From NCBI GenBank assembly GCA_947628675.1, contig CANRAR010000010.1, positions 1 to 41,934 on the forward strand: a stretch of 41,934 bases of DNA. Reading direction: 5' to 3'. The position numbers were made by a program, and so were the translations under genes. Positions 1 through 10,417 of this stretch are shown here, piece after piece. Under the pieces are notes generated by a model. It was not told the DNA's origin, did no database searches, and saw only the letters and a program-made list of their open reading frames with translations. How positions within the stretch are numbered: the stretch's first letter is position 1; every line of letters starts with the position of its first letter. The stretch is from an uncultured Clostridia bacterium (GTDB lineage: Bacteria; Bacillota; Clostridia; Christensenellales; Borkfalkiaceae).

Positions 1-185
1 GACGCGGGGGAACGGGCGCGGGGATTGGTCGGACTTCGTTGTTCGGGATTCTTCGGTCGCTACGCTCGCTACTTCGCGCTACGCGCTACTTCGCCTTTTG
101 GCTCGTGCCGCCCTTGGTAAACAAATGGTGCGGGCGGGACGTGCCGCGCTTAGTAGACGAATAGTGCGCGCGGGGCAGAATGACG
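1..185. repeat. Interspersed intergenic repeat, copy 1
   Basis: GC-rich non-coding repeat. Bases 1-77 are the same as 182-258 and nearly the same as 1300-1375. It carries the pattern GGACTTCGTT, GGGATTCTTC, GTCGCTACGCTC and ends in CAGAATGACGC. The ATTCT and AGAAT blocks can pair, so the unit is hairpin-like. Bases 142-185 match the tail at 1389-1432. No gene is supported here; the short open frames are repeat translations. Confidence 0.85.
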
Positions 186-420
186 CGGGGGAACGGGCGC
201 GGGGATTGGTCGGACTTCGTTGTTCGGGATTCTTCGGTCGCTACGCTCGCTACTTCGCCTACGGTTCGTGCCGCGCTTGTTAGATACAGGGCTCCCAAAA
301 AAGATTTGCGTAGCAAAGGTTTTTTGGGAAGAGGAGGCGCCGTGTGCAAAAAGAGCCTTTTCGCAAGAAAAGCGAAAAAAGCACACGCGCGCCGACGAGC
401 GGGCGGGGCAGAATGACGCA
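177..420. repeat. Interspersed intergenic repeat, copy 2, with a divergent insert
   Basis: Starts with CAGAATGACGC, repeats copy 1 for about 78 bases, then carries a different middle (about 285-400) with short A-rich inverted segments before another CAGAATGACGC at about 409-419. Copies 1 and 2 form a tandem pair with a 181-base offset. No coding region is supported in 1-519. Confidence 0.75.
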
Positions 421-459
421 GTATAAGAGGCGCGGGGCGTATGCTTGGAATGAGGACAC

Positions 460-518
460 CCCTTCACCCGCTACGCGGGCGCTCCCCCAAAGGGAGGCGC
501 CAAGGGTTGCCACACCTT
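460..518 (-). terminator. Hairpin repeat downstream of the CBS gene
   Basis: Bases 479-502 form a strong stem (GGCGCTCCC with GGGAGGCGCC, one bulge) just after the CBS-domain gene on the minus strand. The surrounding text (ACCCCTTCACCCGC, then CCCAAAGGG) looks like a second class of dispersed repeat. There is no clean U-run, so a terminator role is inferred. Confidence 0.45.
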
Positions 519-519
519 T

Positions 520-1224
520 TTACTCTTCCAAGAGTTGCATGAGGCGGGGAATGTCGGCAGCGGTGAGAAGATCGACGATGGGATCGCCCAAAAACCCCGT
601 CTCCGTGACGACGACGGCGAGAAGTTTGCGGTTGTCCGCGAAGGCGTCGAGCGCGGACTGCACCGTGTCGCCCTTCGAGAGCACTTTGTAAAAGCGCATC
701 ATGTCCTCTTCGGCGACGATTTCCCCGCAGGGAGTTTGAAGCACGGCGGCGAGGTCGTCTCCCCGCTCCAAGGCGCGCCCGAGAGCCCACACGATGCGGC
801 GGTTGCCGAGCATCCCCACCATGCGCCCCTTTCGGTAGACGGGCAGGTTGGAGTACCCCGTTCGCGCGCCCATGCGGATGGCCTCGGAAAGCGGCGCCTC
901 CGCCTCCACCCCCGCGACCTTCTTGGGCTTCAACACGGAGAGTTTGGGCGGCGTACACAGAAGTTCGGCGATGCGCGAAATGAGGTTTGTGGCTTCATCG
1001 CACGGCTCGGCGATGACGTACTCCTTCTTGCTCTCGTGTACGATGGCGTTGCGCAGGCGCGCAAACGATAAAAGTTCCTCCTCATACCGCTTGACCGTGG
1101 GGTTGAACTCCGCCGAGCGGCGCACGAGGTCGGTGAAATTGAGGTTCCCCTTCCCACGGTAGAGGGCGCGCAGGCGCGCGTCGATGCGGTTGTACGACGA
1201 GATGAATTCGATGGCGTTGCTCAT
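520..1224 (-). CDS. CBS-domain protein with HEPN-like N-terminal region
   Basis: 234 residues. Residues 1-90 are helical and contain RLRNAIVHE (56-64), which fits the RNxxxH motif of HEPN domains. Two CBS motifs follow, at about 97-150 and 172-232. CBS pairs usually bind adenine nucleotides and act as sensors. The product is probably cytoplasmic, as there is no signal or membrane segment. The start is fixed by a promoter whose -10 box lies 6 nt from the ATG, leaving no room for a ribosome binding site, so the mRNA is probably leaderless. The gene stands alone between repeat copies. The CBS call is firm. A HEPN nuclease function is only suggested by the motif; the N-terminal region could equally be a structural helical domain. 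Confidence 0.8.
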   Translation of the reverse strand: MSNAIEFISSYNRIDARLRALYRGKGNLNFTDLVRRSAEFNPTVKRYEEELLSFARLRNAIVHESKKEYVIAEPCDEATNLISRIAELLCTPPKLSVLKPKKVAGVEAEAPLSEAIRMGARTGYSNLPVYRKGRMVGMLGNRRIVWALGRALERGDDLAAVLQTPCGEIVAEEDMMRFYKVLSKGDTVQSALDAFADNRKLLAVVVTETGFLGDPIVDLLTAADIPRLMQLLEE

Positions 1225-1230
1225 GCTTTC

Positions 1231-1259
1231 AGTATAGCACGGCGGCGCGGGGAAATCAA
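1231..1259 (-). promoter_or_regulatory. Sigma-A promoter of the CBS gene
   Basis: Minus strand: TTGATT (1254-1259), 17-nt spacer, TATACT (1231-1236). The start codon at 1224 is only 6 nt from the -10 box, so transcription should begin at or next to the ATG. Confidence 0.75.
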
Positions 1260-1283
1260 GACCAAAAGCCGCTTTTTTCTGCG

Positions 1284-1435
1284 GGGGGCGGGGCAGAATG
1301 ACGCGGGGGAACGGGCGCGGGGATAGTTGGACTTCGTTGGTCGGGATTCTTCGGTCGCTACGCTCGCTACTTCGCGCTACGCGCTTGTGCCGCGCTTAGT
1401 AGACGAATAGTGCGCGCGGGACAGAATGACGCGTA
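1284..1435. repeat. Interspersed intergenic repeat, copy 3
   Basis: Begins GGGGCAGAATGACGC and repeats the copy 1 pattern with a few changes (GGATAGTTGG for GGATTGGTCGG), ending GGGACAGAATGACGC. It is a complete unit of about 140 bases and fills most of the gap between the CBS gene promoter and the nitrilase-like gene. Confidence 0.85.
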
Positions 1436-1458
1436 TAAAAGGCGTGGGGAAATCAAGA

Positions 1459-2133
1459 TCAAAAGCCGCTCTTTCGGCGGCGGTAGAAGCCGCGCTGGCG
1501 CGTCTCCACGAGGTGGTACTCCTGTTCGCGCTTCAAATCGTAGACGCAGGGGCTCTTCGGCGAGGAAAAACACAGTTTGCCCGCGATGTCGGCGGCCTCC
1601 GCAAAGCCGAACGCGCACACGCACACGGGAATGCCGTAGAAGAATGCCTCGGCGCGCATGAGGGTCTGCTCGAGGCTTTCAGAGGTCTCCTCGAAGAGGC
1701 ACAGGGCGACCTCCGCCCCGCAGACGGACAGCGTTTGGATGACCTGCGGGAAGTAGAGATCCTCCGCGACGACGACGCCGAGTTTTCCCGCCCCCGTATC
1801 GTAAATTTTGATGCCCGCGCCGCCGCGATATTCACAGCCGTCGAGGCGGTTGACCATGTCCGATACGCCGAGAATGCGCCCCTTTTCCGCCACCACCGCC
1901 GACTTGCGGCGGATGCCGCGGGCATCGGTATAACAGCCGCAGATGACGACGTTCTGCCCCTCCTTGGAGAGGAGCGCGACGTCCTCGAAGAGAGCCGTCT
2001 CCCCCCGAAGTTCGCGCTCGTAACTCACCTTGCCGAGCGCCTGAAAAGTGCATAGGACGACGTCCGCGCGGGATTCGAAATTGTGTTCGGCATAGTCGGC
2101 GAGCGTTCCCCCCGTGACAAAACAGATGCGCAT
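1459..2133 (-). CDS. Nitrilase-fold protein lacking catalytic residues
   Basis: 224 residues, shorter than the usual 260-300. The fold is recognisable from segments such as GKLGVVVAEDLYFP, AGIKIYDTG and GIPVCVCAFGFA. In active carbon-nitrogen hydrolases the FP strand begins with the nucleophile Cys (typically CYDxRFP); here that position is Ala in VVVAEDLYFP. The usual PE motif carrying the Glu reads VLCTFQALG, and the Lys region reads VSDMVNRLDG. All three catalytic positions therefore appear changed. The chosen ATG has a TACAAT box 7 nt upstream and no ribosome binding site, as in a leaderless transcript; a longer upstream reading frame is not supported. It is probably a non-enzymatic relative. 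The function is unknown. Confidence 0.75.
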   Translation of the reverse strand: MRICFVTGGTLADYAEHNFESRADVVLCTFQALGKVSYERELRGETALFEDVALLSKEGQNVVICGCYTDARGIRRKSAVVAEKGRILGVSDMVNRLDGCEYRGGAGIKIYDTGAGKLGVVVAEDLYFPQVIQTLSVCGAEVALCLFEETSESLEQTLMRAEAFFYGIPVCVCAFGFAEAADIAGKLCFSSPKSPCVYDLKREQEYHLVETRQRGFYRRRKSGF

Positions 2134-2149
2134 ACAAAGTATTGTATGC
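2130..2149. promoter_or_regulatory. Palindrome over the nitrilase-like start
   Basis: GCATACAA, 4 nt, TTGTATGC is a perfect 8-bp inverted repeat. It overlaps the start codon and the TACAAT box of the nitrilase-like gene. It may be an operator; no regulator is identified. Confidence 0.35.
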
Positions 2150-2223
2150 AACCGTCGTTTGAATTGACAGCGGTGAGGACGGGGGGATTGGGCGGACTTC
2201 GTTTGGGGGAAGATGCACTCACG

Positions 2224-2299
2224 AGCCGCCGCGGCGGCTCGTTCGGTATGAGGAAAACCCCTATCCCCCGCGCGGCGGCTCGTTCGGCATGAGGAGAAC
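2224..2299. repeat. Direct repeat pair of 28 bases
   Basis: Two copies of GCGGCGGCTCGTTCGG followed by TATGAGGAAAAC or CATGAGGAGAAC, at 2231-2258 and 2272-2299 (41-base offset). The first copy is preceded by the palindrome GAGCCGCCGCGGCGGCTC (2224-2241). A partial relative of the dispersed repeat (GGGGGATTGGGCGGACTTCG) lies just upstream at about 2181-2200. Confidence 0.6.
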
Positions 2300-2328
2300 G
2301 CAAGGGGCGTAATTATGGGCGCCGAGCC

Positions 2329-2357
2329 TTGACATTTTCCGCGGCGCGGAGTATAAT
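2329..2357 (+). promoter_or_regulatory. Sigma-A promoter of the 399-residue protein
   Basis: TTGACA (2329-2334), 17-nt spacer, TATAAT (2352-2357), a perfect consensus. It lies 31 nt upstream of the ATG at 2389. Confidence 0.9.
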
Positions 2358-2388
2358 CGGATAGACGGAAATTCGGGAGCGGAAAGCG

Positions 2389-3588
2389 ATGGATTGGTAT
2401 TGGATCGTGGCGATTGCAGTGGGAGCGGCGGCGATAGTGACGGCCGCTGCGGTTTGCTTCGCCCGTTTCGGAAAAAAACGCTCCAACCGCCGCTCTGCGC
2501 AACTCGGCGAAGTGGAAGTTGAGGAGATCGCCGCGGAGGAGATCGACGAGACTGCCCTCTGCGAAATTGACGACCCCGGCGTGAAGGAGCGCGTGAAGGC
2601 GCTGATGCCCGACGTCGTGCGCACCGAGATCGCCGCGGGACTCGCCGTGACGACGTGCAGCAAGACGGTGTATAAGGTCATCCTCCCCGCGAGCGCGAAG
2701 TTGGCGGCGGGCGGGAGTTCCCTCTCGATGGGCGCCTCGATGGCGGCGGCGCAGGTGGGAACGCTCGTGGCGAGTTCCTTCTCCGCCGTGATGAGCGCCG
2801 CCTCGATGGTCGTCGGGCAATACTACATGACGCTCGTCAACCAACAACTCAAAAAAATCACCGAGCGGCTCTCGCGGCTCGGGGAATTTCAGGACAGCGA
2901 ATTCAAGAGCAAGGTGTTCGCCCTCCACGCGCAGGTGATGCGGGCGGCCGCCTTCCGCAGTGAGACGATGGAACACGCAACGATGCGCACGGCGGAGATC
3001 GACAAACTCGACCGCCTCGAACAGGGGTGCATCGAACTGCTCGGGCAGGCCTCCATCATGATCGCGGACTGCACGGCGCGGGACGACCTCGATTACGCCC
3101 AATACATCCGCGCGACGGCGGAGATCGACAAGTGGTTTTCCTGCCAAAAAATTCTCCTCGTGACGCTAGAGGAGATCGCCGAACTCAAATTTGCGTTCTA
3201 CCTCGGGGCGGCGTCGCGCAAGCAGTGCGAAGCCCTTCTCCCCATCTACGAGCAGCAGACGGAGGAGACGCAGCGGATGCTCAAAAAGTGGCACTCGGAC
3301 ACGGCGAAGCGGCTCGGGCTGCGGCTCGGGGAGCACAAGCGCAGGCGGCGGGGGCTGGATAAAGTTGTGCACTGGTTCCCCGCGCTCTTCAAAAAGGATT
3401 TGAAGTACCGCGATATGCCCGCCTCCACCGTGGCGCTCATCGAGCACCAGACCGCCGAGGCGGACGAACGGCCGTGGGTGCGGGACGATTTGTTCCACGC
3501 CGATGTGGAGATCATTGCAAAGGACGGAAAATTGTATTATCTGCCCCATTCCGCAAAGCACGGGAAGGAATTGAACGAGGAGGCGTAA
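2389..3588 (+). CDS. Membrane-anchored protein of unknown function
   Basis: 399 residues; I do not recognise the family. Residues 5-26 form one hydrophobic membrane segment (WIVAIAVGAAAIVTAA core) followed by a basic stop (GKKRSNRR), then an acidic stretch (41-62). Residues 98-150 are a Gly/Ala/Ser/Met-rich hydrophobic tract that could enter a membrane. From about 152 to 345 the protein is helical and charged, probably coiled-coil. The C-terminal 45 residues form a small hydrophilic tail. A GGAGCGGAAAG region precedes the ATG and the promoter is consensus, so it is probably well expressed. The gene is alone on the plus strand. The last 36 bases are copied in the downstream tandem repeat. Confidence 0.8.
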   Translation: MDWYWIVAIAVGAAAIVTAAAVCFARFGKKRSNRRSAQLGEVEVEEIAAEEIDETALCEIDDPGVKERVKALMPDVVRTEIAAGLAVTTCSKTVYKVILPASAKLAAGGSSLSMGASMAAAQVGTLVASSFSAVMSAASMVVGQYYMTLVNQQLKKITERLSRLGEFQDSEFKSKVFALHAQVMRAAAFRSETMEHATMRTAEIDKLDRLEQGCIELLGQASIMIADCTARDDLDYAQYIRATAEIDKWFSCQKILLVTLEEIAELKFAFYLGAASRKQCEALLPIYEQQTEETQRMLKKWHSDTAKRLGLRLGEHKRRRRGLDKVVHWFPALFKKDLKYRDMPASTVALIEHQTAEADERPWVRDDLFHADVEIIAKDGKLYYLPHSAKHGKELNEEA

Positions 3589-3793
3589 GGCCTCCCCTTG
3601 TATATTCGGACTTCGTTGTTCGGGATTCTTCCGTCGCTACGCTCCGTCAGAATGACGCGGTAGCCAAAGCACGGGAAGGAATTGGACGAGGAGGCGTGAC
3701 GCCTCCCCTTGTATATTCGGACTTCGTTTTTCGGGATTCTTCGACACGCCGCCCGTCCGCAGAAGCGGACGGGCGGCGGCTCAGAATGACGCA
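3553..3793. repeat. Tandem duplication: gene tail plus dispersed repeat
   Basis: The 3' end of the preceding gene (AAAGCACGGGAAGGAATTG, then ACGAGGAGGCGT) recurs at about 3666-3698 with one base change in the second half. Each copy is followed by CCTCCCCTTGTATATTCGG and a dispersed repeat unit ending CAGAATGACGC. The second unit carries the stem CGCCGCCCGTCCGC / GCGGACGGGCGGCG (3747-3778). The offset is about 111 bases. Confidence 0.85.
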
Positions 3794-3809
3794 CGGAGGC
3801 GGGATCGTT

Positions 3810-4673
3810 TCATTCTTCCGTGTGTTGTTTTTTGTAGATGGGCAGGAGCATACGGGTGTTTTTCTTGTAGAGCGGGAAGCCCGCCTTTCTCGCTTGGTGC
3901 CCGTCGGCGAGCGGGATGCTCACGAAGAGGAACAGGCAGGTATTGGCGAGGGCGCCCGCAAGCAGCCACCAATTATGCGGCATGAGGCAGACGGCCGCCG
4001 CCCCCACGCCCCACCACATGAGGATCTCGCCCAAGTAGTTGGGGTGGCGGGAGTACTTCCACAGCCCCTCGCGGATGAAGCCGCCCGTGCCCCGCTTGCG
4101 GAAGCGGTGCATCTCGAAGTCCGCCGTGCCCTGCAGAAGGACTGCCAAAATCGAGACGCAGAAAAAGACGGCGCTCCCCGCGTTGAAGGCGGGCGCTTCC
4201 AAATAGGTGTAGACGGCGGGAAGCGTACACCCGTACACGACGAGGGTGGGCACGAGATGGATGCCGACGAGGTTGACGAAAAAGTAGCCCTTCCCCGTCT
4301 TTTGGGCGAGCATCGTATAGCGCCAATCCTGATGGTCGAGCCCGTGGAAGGTGTACGCCCAATTGGCGGTGAGGCGCAGACCCCATATCAAAATGGCGAT
4401 GAGGGGCAGGACGTTGACCGCCGCGGGCGTGTGCATACAGGCGCAGACGATGACGATGACGACGGGCTGGACGCTCCAATAGGGATCGTACACCGAGGCG
4501 TTCTTGAAGATGAGGCTGAACGCAAAGACGATGACGGTCGCGGCGACGTCGGCGATGAGCAGCGCCGCCCATACGGGGAGCGGCAGAAAGGCGTAAATTG
4601 TAAACCCCGCCCCGCCCGCGAGGACGTAGACGGCGGCAAGCACCGCAAAACTTGCGGCGCGCGAATGTTTCAT
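3810..4673 (-). CDS. DUF1295 / steroid 5-alpha-reductase-like membrane protein
   Basis: 287 residues with about seven hydrophobic segments. The C-terminal part has the family signature: GLWKYSRHPNYLGEILMWW, the conserved RHPNY around the cofactor site, preceded by MHRFRKRGTGGFI. The family contains NAD(P)H-dependent reductases and related methyltransferase-like membrane enzymes; the substrate here is unknown. AGGAG precedes the ATG. The gene follows mscL on the same strand but a strong terminator hairpin lies between them, so it may be transcribed separately or by read-through. Confidence 0.8.
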   Translation of the reverse strand: MKHSRAASFAVLAAVYVLAGGAGFTIYAFLPLPVWAALLIADVAATVIVFAFSLIFKNASVYDPYWSVQPVVIVIVCACMHTPAAVNVLPLIAILIWGLRLTANWAYTFHGLDHQDWRYTMLAQKTGKGYFFVNLVGIHLVPTLVVYGCTLPAVYTYLEAPAFNAGSAVFFCVSILAVLLQGTADFEMHRFRKRGTGGFIREGLWKYSRHPNYLGEILMWWGVGAAAVCLMPHNWWLLAGALANTCLFLFVSIPLADGHQARKAGFPLYKKNTRMLLPIYKKQHTEE

Positions 4674-4698
4674 ACGGTTCTCCTCTTCACGGAGCCTG

Positions 4699-4730
4699 CA
4701 AAAAAGACGGCGAAAACGCCGTCTTTTTTG
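4699..4730. terminator. Bidirectional rho-independent terminator after mscL
   Basis: Stem GACGGCG / CGCCGTC (4706-4723) with an AAAA loop, flanked by A-runs and T-runs on both sides. On the minus strand it ends the purA-mscL operon. Confidence 0.85.
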
Positions 4731-4734
4731 TGCA

Positions 4735-5244
4735 TTACTCCTTGGGCTCGGCGCCGTTTTGCGCTTTGAGAAGATCGCGGATCTCGGCGAGCAACTCCTC
4801 CGTCGTGGGGGCGGGAGCGGGCGCGGGCTCGGGTTCGGGAGCGGGCTCTTCCGCGGCCTTTTCGGCGGCCTTTTTCGCCTTCAATTTCTCGGCGTGTGCG
4901 CGGATGTGGTTGATCGTGTAGACGATCGTGAACAGCATGAGCGCGGTGAGAAGGAAGGTGACGATCGCGGAGATGACGATGCCGAAGTCGAGCACGACAG
5001 CGGGTACTTCTGCGCCCGCCGCGTTGGTCGTCGCCTCACGAAGGACGATCTGCAACGCGCCGAAACCGTCGTCGCCTGCGCCGATCATCTGCAGAAGCGG
5101 CGTCAAGATGCCGCTGACGAGCGCGGTGATGATCGCCGTGAACGCACCGCCGATGATGATGCCGACTGCCATGTCGAGCACGTTGCCGCGGGTGATGAAT
5201 TCTTTGAATTCACCGAAGAAGCCCTTCTTCTTTTCCTTTGCCAT
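4735..5244 (-). CDS. mscL: Large-conductance mechanosensitive channel
   Basis: 169 residues. The N-terminus ([18 protein letters not shown]) and TM1 ([20 protein letters not shown]) match MscL closely. TM2 is at about 82-104 ([20 protein letters not shown]). The channel opens under membrane tension to release solutes after osmotic downshock. The C-terminal tail is long, with a Pro/Glu/Ala-rich linker ([14 protein letters not shown]) before the helix [15 protein letters not shown]; typical MscL is about 130-150 residues. A GGAGG site precedes the ATG. It is the last gene of the operon, 5 nt after malQ. Confidence 0.95.
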   Translation of the reverse strand: MAKEKKKGFFGEFKEFITRGNVLDMAVGIIIGGAFTAIITALVSGILTPLLQMIGAGDDGFGALQIVLREATTNAAGAEVPAVVLDFGIVISAIVTFLLTALMLFTIVYTINHIRAHAEKLKAKKAAEKAAEEPAPEPEPAPAPAPTTEELLAEIRDLLKAQNGAEPKE

Positions 5245-5249
5245 TTGTA

Positions 5250-6746
5250 TTACCTCCTATATATTTTTATCAGTTTTTTGAACTTTTTCAGATCGCCCGA
5301 AGAGACGTCCTTTTTCAGGCGGAATTGCCAATTCCCCTCGCTCTTCCCCGGGAAATTCATGCGCGCCTCGTCCCCCAGCCCCAAAATATCCTGCACGGGG
5401 ATGACGGCAAGTTTCGCCTTGGACGAGAGCGCGAGCCGCACGAATGCTTCGGGCAAGTTCTTCCCCTGCGCATCCAACTTGATTGAAATCTTTTCCTCTT
5501 CGAGCGACTGCGCGACGCGCGAGCGGAAGAGCAGCAACTCTTCGGGGGCAAGCGACTGCACGTAGCCGCGCACCGTATCGTTATCGTGCGTACCCGTGTA
5601 GACGATGCTGTTTTCTTCGATGTTCTGCGGCAAGAATGGATTGGTGGGGTTGCCGTCGAAGGCGAAGAGGAGCACCTTCATGCCGGGGAAGCCCGTGCGC
5701 TGCAAGAGCGCGCGCACCCCCTCGTCGATGATGCCGAGATCCTCCGCGATGATGTGGAACCGCACCCCCGCGAATTCTTTCAGAAGCGCGTCCTTGGGTC
5801 CTTCGCACCATGTGCCGCCGCGCGCATCCTCCGCCGACGCCTCGATCTCGTAATAGCGGTCGATGCCGCGGAAGTGGTCGATGCGGACGACGTCGTACGC
5901 CGAGAGCGCGGCTCTGAGGCGCTGCGTCCACCAAGCGTAGCCCTCCTTTTCGTGCGCCTTCCAATCGTAGACGGGATTGCCCCAGAGTTGCCCCGTCGCG
6001 GAGAAATAGTCGGGCGGGACGCCTGCGACCTTGGCGGGCTTCAACGCCTCATCCAACTTGAAGAGTTCGGGGTGCGCCCAGACGTCGGCACTGTCGTAGG
6101 CGACGTAGAGCGGGATGTCCCCGATGATTTGGATGCCGAGCGAGAGGCAGGTTTTGTGCAGTTCCCCCCACTGCGCCCAAAAGGTATATTGCAGGAACTG
6201 CCAGAAGAGGTATTCCTCGTGATAGTCGGTGCGGAGGCGCTCGACGGCTTCGGGCTCGTGGCGCTTTAAGGGCTCGTCCCAATCGCAAAAACTGCCGCCG
6301 TACACCGTTTTCGCCGTCATGAACAGGGCGTAATCCTCGAATTTCCCCTCCTTGACGAAGGCGCGGAATGCCTCGTTATCGAAGGCGAAGCGGGAAAAGG
6401 CGAGCCGCAGCGTTTGGTAGCGCTCCTCGTAGAGGGCGCCGTAGTCCACGCGCGCCGAATGCTTGTAGCGGGCGCGGAGGGCTTTGAGTTCCTTGGGGGT
6501 AATAAGACCCGCCCTGCCCAGCTCATCGAGGTCGATGAGGTAGGGATTGCCCGACGTGCACGAGACGGACTGGTAGGGAGAATCCCCGAAGCCCGTCTGC
6601 ACAAGGGGCAGAATTTGCCAATAGGTTGCGCCGCTCTTTGCGAGCGTGACGGCAAAGCGCGCCGCGTCCCGCAAGTTTCCGACGCCGTATTTTCCCGCAA
6701 GCGAGGTGATGTGGCATAGAACGCCCGCGGCTCTCTCTTTCTCCAT
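5250..6746 (-). CDS. malQ: 4-alpha-glucanotransferase (amylomaltase, GH77)
   Basis: 498 residues, the full length of the GH77 family. It moves alpha-1,4-glucan segments between maltodextrins in the cytoplasm, linking glycogen or starch products to glucose metabolism. Visible motifs: GDSPYQSVS near the N-terminus, the nucleophile Asp in [11 protein letters not shown], the acid/base Glu in IIAEDLGII, and the third carboxylate in TGTHDNDTV. Its start is 12 nt after the dapL stop and has a GGAGAG site. Its place in a nucleotide/lysine operon is not functionally obvious. Confidence 0.95.
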   Translation of the reverse strand: MEKERAAGVLCHITSLAGKYGVGNLRDAARFAVTLAKSGATYWQILPLVQTGFGDSPYQSVSCTSGNPYLIDLDELGRAGLITPKELKALRARYKHSARVDYGALYEERYQTLRLAFSRFAFDNEAFRAFVKEGKFEDYALFMTAKTVYGGSFCDWDEPLKRHEPEAVERLRTDYHEEYLFWQFLQYTFWAQWGELHKTCLSLGIQIIGDIPLYVAYDSADVWAHPELFKLDEALKPAKVAGVPPDYFSATGQLWGNPVYDWKAHEKEGYAWWTQRLRAALSAYDVVRIDHFRGIDRYYEIEASAEDARGGTWCEGPKDALLKEFAGVRFHIIAEDLGIIDEGVRALLQRTGFPGMKVLLFAFDGNPTNPFLPQNIEENSIVYTGTHDNDTVRGYVQSLAPEELLLFRSRVAQSLEEEKISIKLDAQGKNLPEAFVRLALSSKAKLAVIPVQDILGLGDEARMNFPGKSEGNWQFRLKKDVSSGDLKKFKKLIKIYRR

Positions 6747-6758
6747 AATTCTCTCCGT

Positions 6759-9574
<2,816 letters not shown>

Positions 9575-10417
9575 TCAGAGTTCGACTTCGCCCGTGAAGG
9601 CAAATTCCGCGGGCCCCGTCATGAAAACCGTCTCCCCTGTATAGCGCACGGTGAGCGTTCCCCCGCGGAGGTGCACGGAAATTTCCGCATCCTTCTCGCA
9701 ATAGCCGTTTAGAACCGCCGCGACTGCCGCCGCGCAAGCCCCCGTGCCGCAGGCGAGCGTTTCGCCGCTCCCCCGCTCCCAGACGCGCATTTTGAGCGCG
9801 TTCTTTTCGAGAACCTGAATAAATTCGGTGTTGACGCGGTCGGGAAAGGCGGCGTGGGTCTCAAACTGCGCACCGATCTTTTCAAGGTCGAGAAGGTCGG
9901 GGTTGCCGCCGAACACCACGCAGTGCGGGTTGCCCATGGAGACGCAGGTGACGCGGTACTCTTTGCCGCCCACCGTGAGGGGGACATCCACCGCGCGGTC
10001 GCCCTCAAACAGGGCGGGAATCTTGGCGGGATCGAGTTCCGCCCTGCCCATATCCACCGTGACGGCATTCACCTCGCCGCCCTTGACGGTGAGGCGCAAC
10101 GTTTTGACGCCCGAGAGCGTCTCCACCGCGATGATATGCTTTTTGAGGCCGCGGACTTCGTACAAAAATTTGCCCACGCAACGGATGGCGTTGCCGCACA
10201 TCTTCCCCTCGCTGCCGTCGGCGTTGAACATACGCATTTTGGCGTCGGCGACGCTGCTCGGCTGGATGAGCACCACGCCGTCTCCCCCCACCGAAAAATG
10301 GCGGTCGGAGAGTTTTTTCGCGGCCGCCGCGGGATCGTAGATGGGCGCATCGAAGCAATCAAAGTAGATGTAGTCGTTGCCAGCGCCGTGCATTTTGTAG
10401 AATTTACGCTTGCTCAT
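9575..10417 (-). CDS. dapF: Diaminopimelate epimerase
   Basis: 280 residues. It converts LL-DAP to meso-DAP by a two-cysteine acid/base mechanism. Both Cys motifs are present: KMCGNAIRC and LACGTGACA. The N-terminus KMHGAGNDYIYFD and the GNPHCVVF segment are also typical. The start overlaps the purA stop (ATGA), which fixes it and suggests coupled translation; a longer in-frame upstream extension inside purA is not supported. It works directly after the dapL product. Confidence 0.95.
   Translation of the reverse strand: MSKRKFYKMHGAGNDYIYFDCFDAPIYDPAAAAKKLSDRHFSVGGDGVVLIQPSSVADAKMRMFNADGSEGKMCGNAIRCVGKFLYEVRGLKKHIIAVETLSGVKTLRLTVKGGEVNAVTVDMGRAELDPAKIPALFEGDRAVDVPLTVGGKEYRVTCVSMGNPHCVVFGGNPDLLDLEKIGAQFETHAAFPDRVNTEFIQVLEKNALKMRVWERGSGETLACGTGACAAAVAAVLNGYCEKDAEISVHLRGGTLTVRYTGETVFMTGPAEFAFTGEVEL

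Noticed and set aside
1459-3147. Long minus-strand open frame running from the nitrilase-like gene through the 399-residue gene
   Set aside because: The upstream part is antisense to a gene with a consensus promoter and has no family match; the real start is at 2133.
1-3793. CRISPR array from the repeats
   Set aside because: Units are long, unevenly spaced and diverged; no regular spacers and no cas genes.
3474-4769. Plus-strand open frame over the repeats and DUF1295 gene
   Set aside because: Runs through repeat DNA and antisense to a membrane protein with clear family signature.
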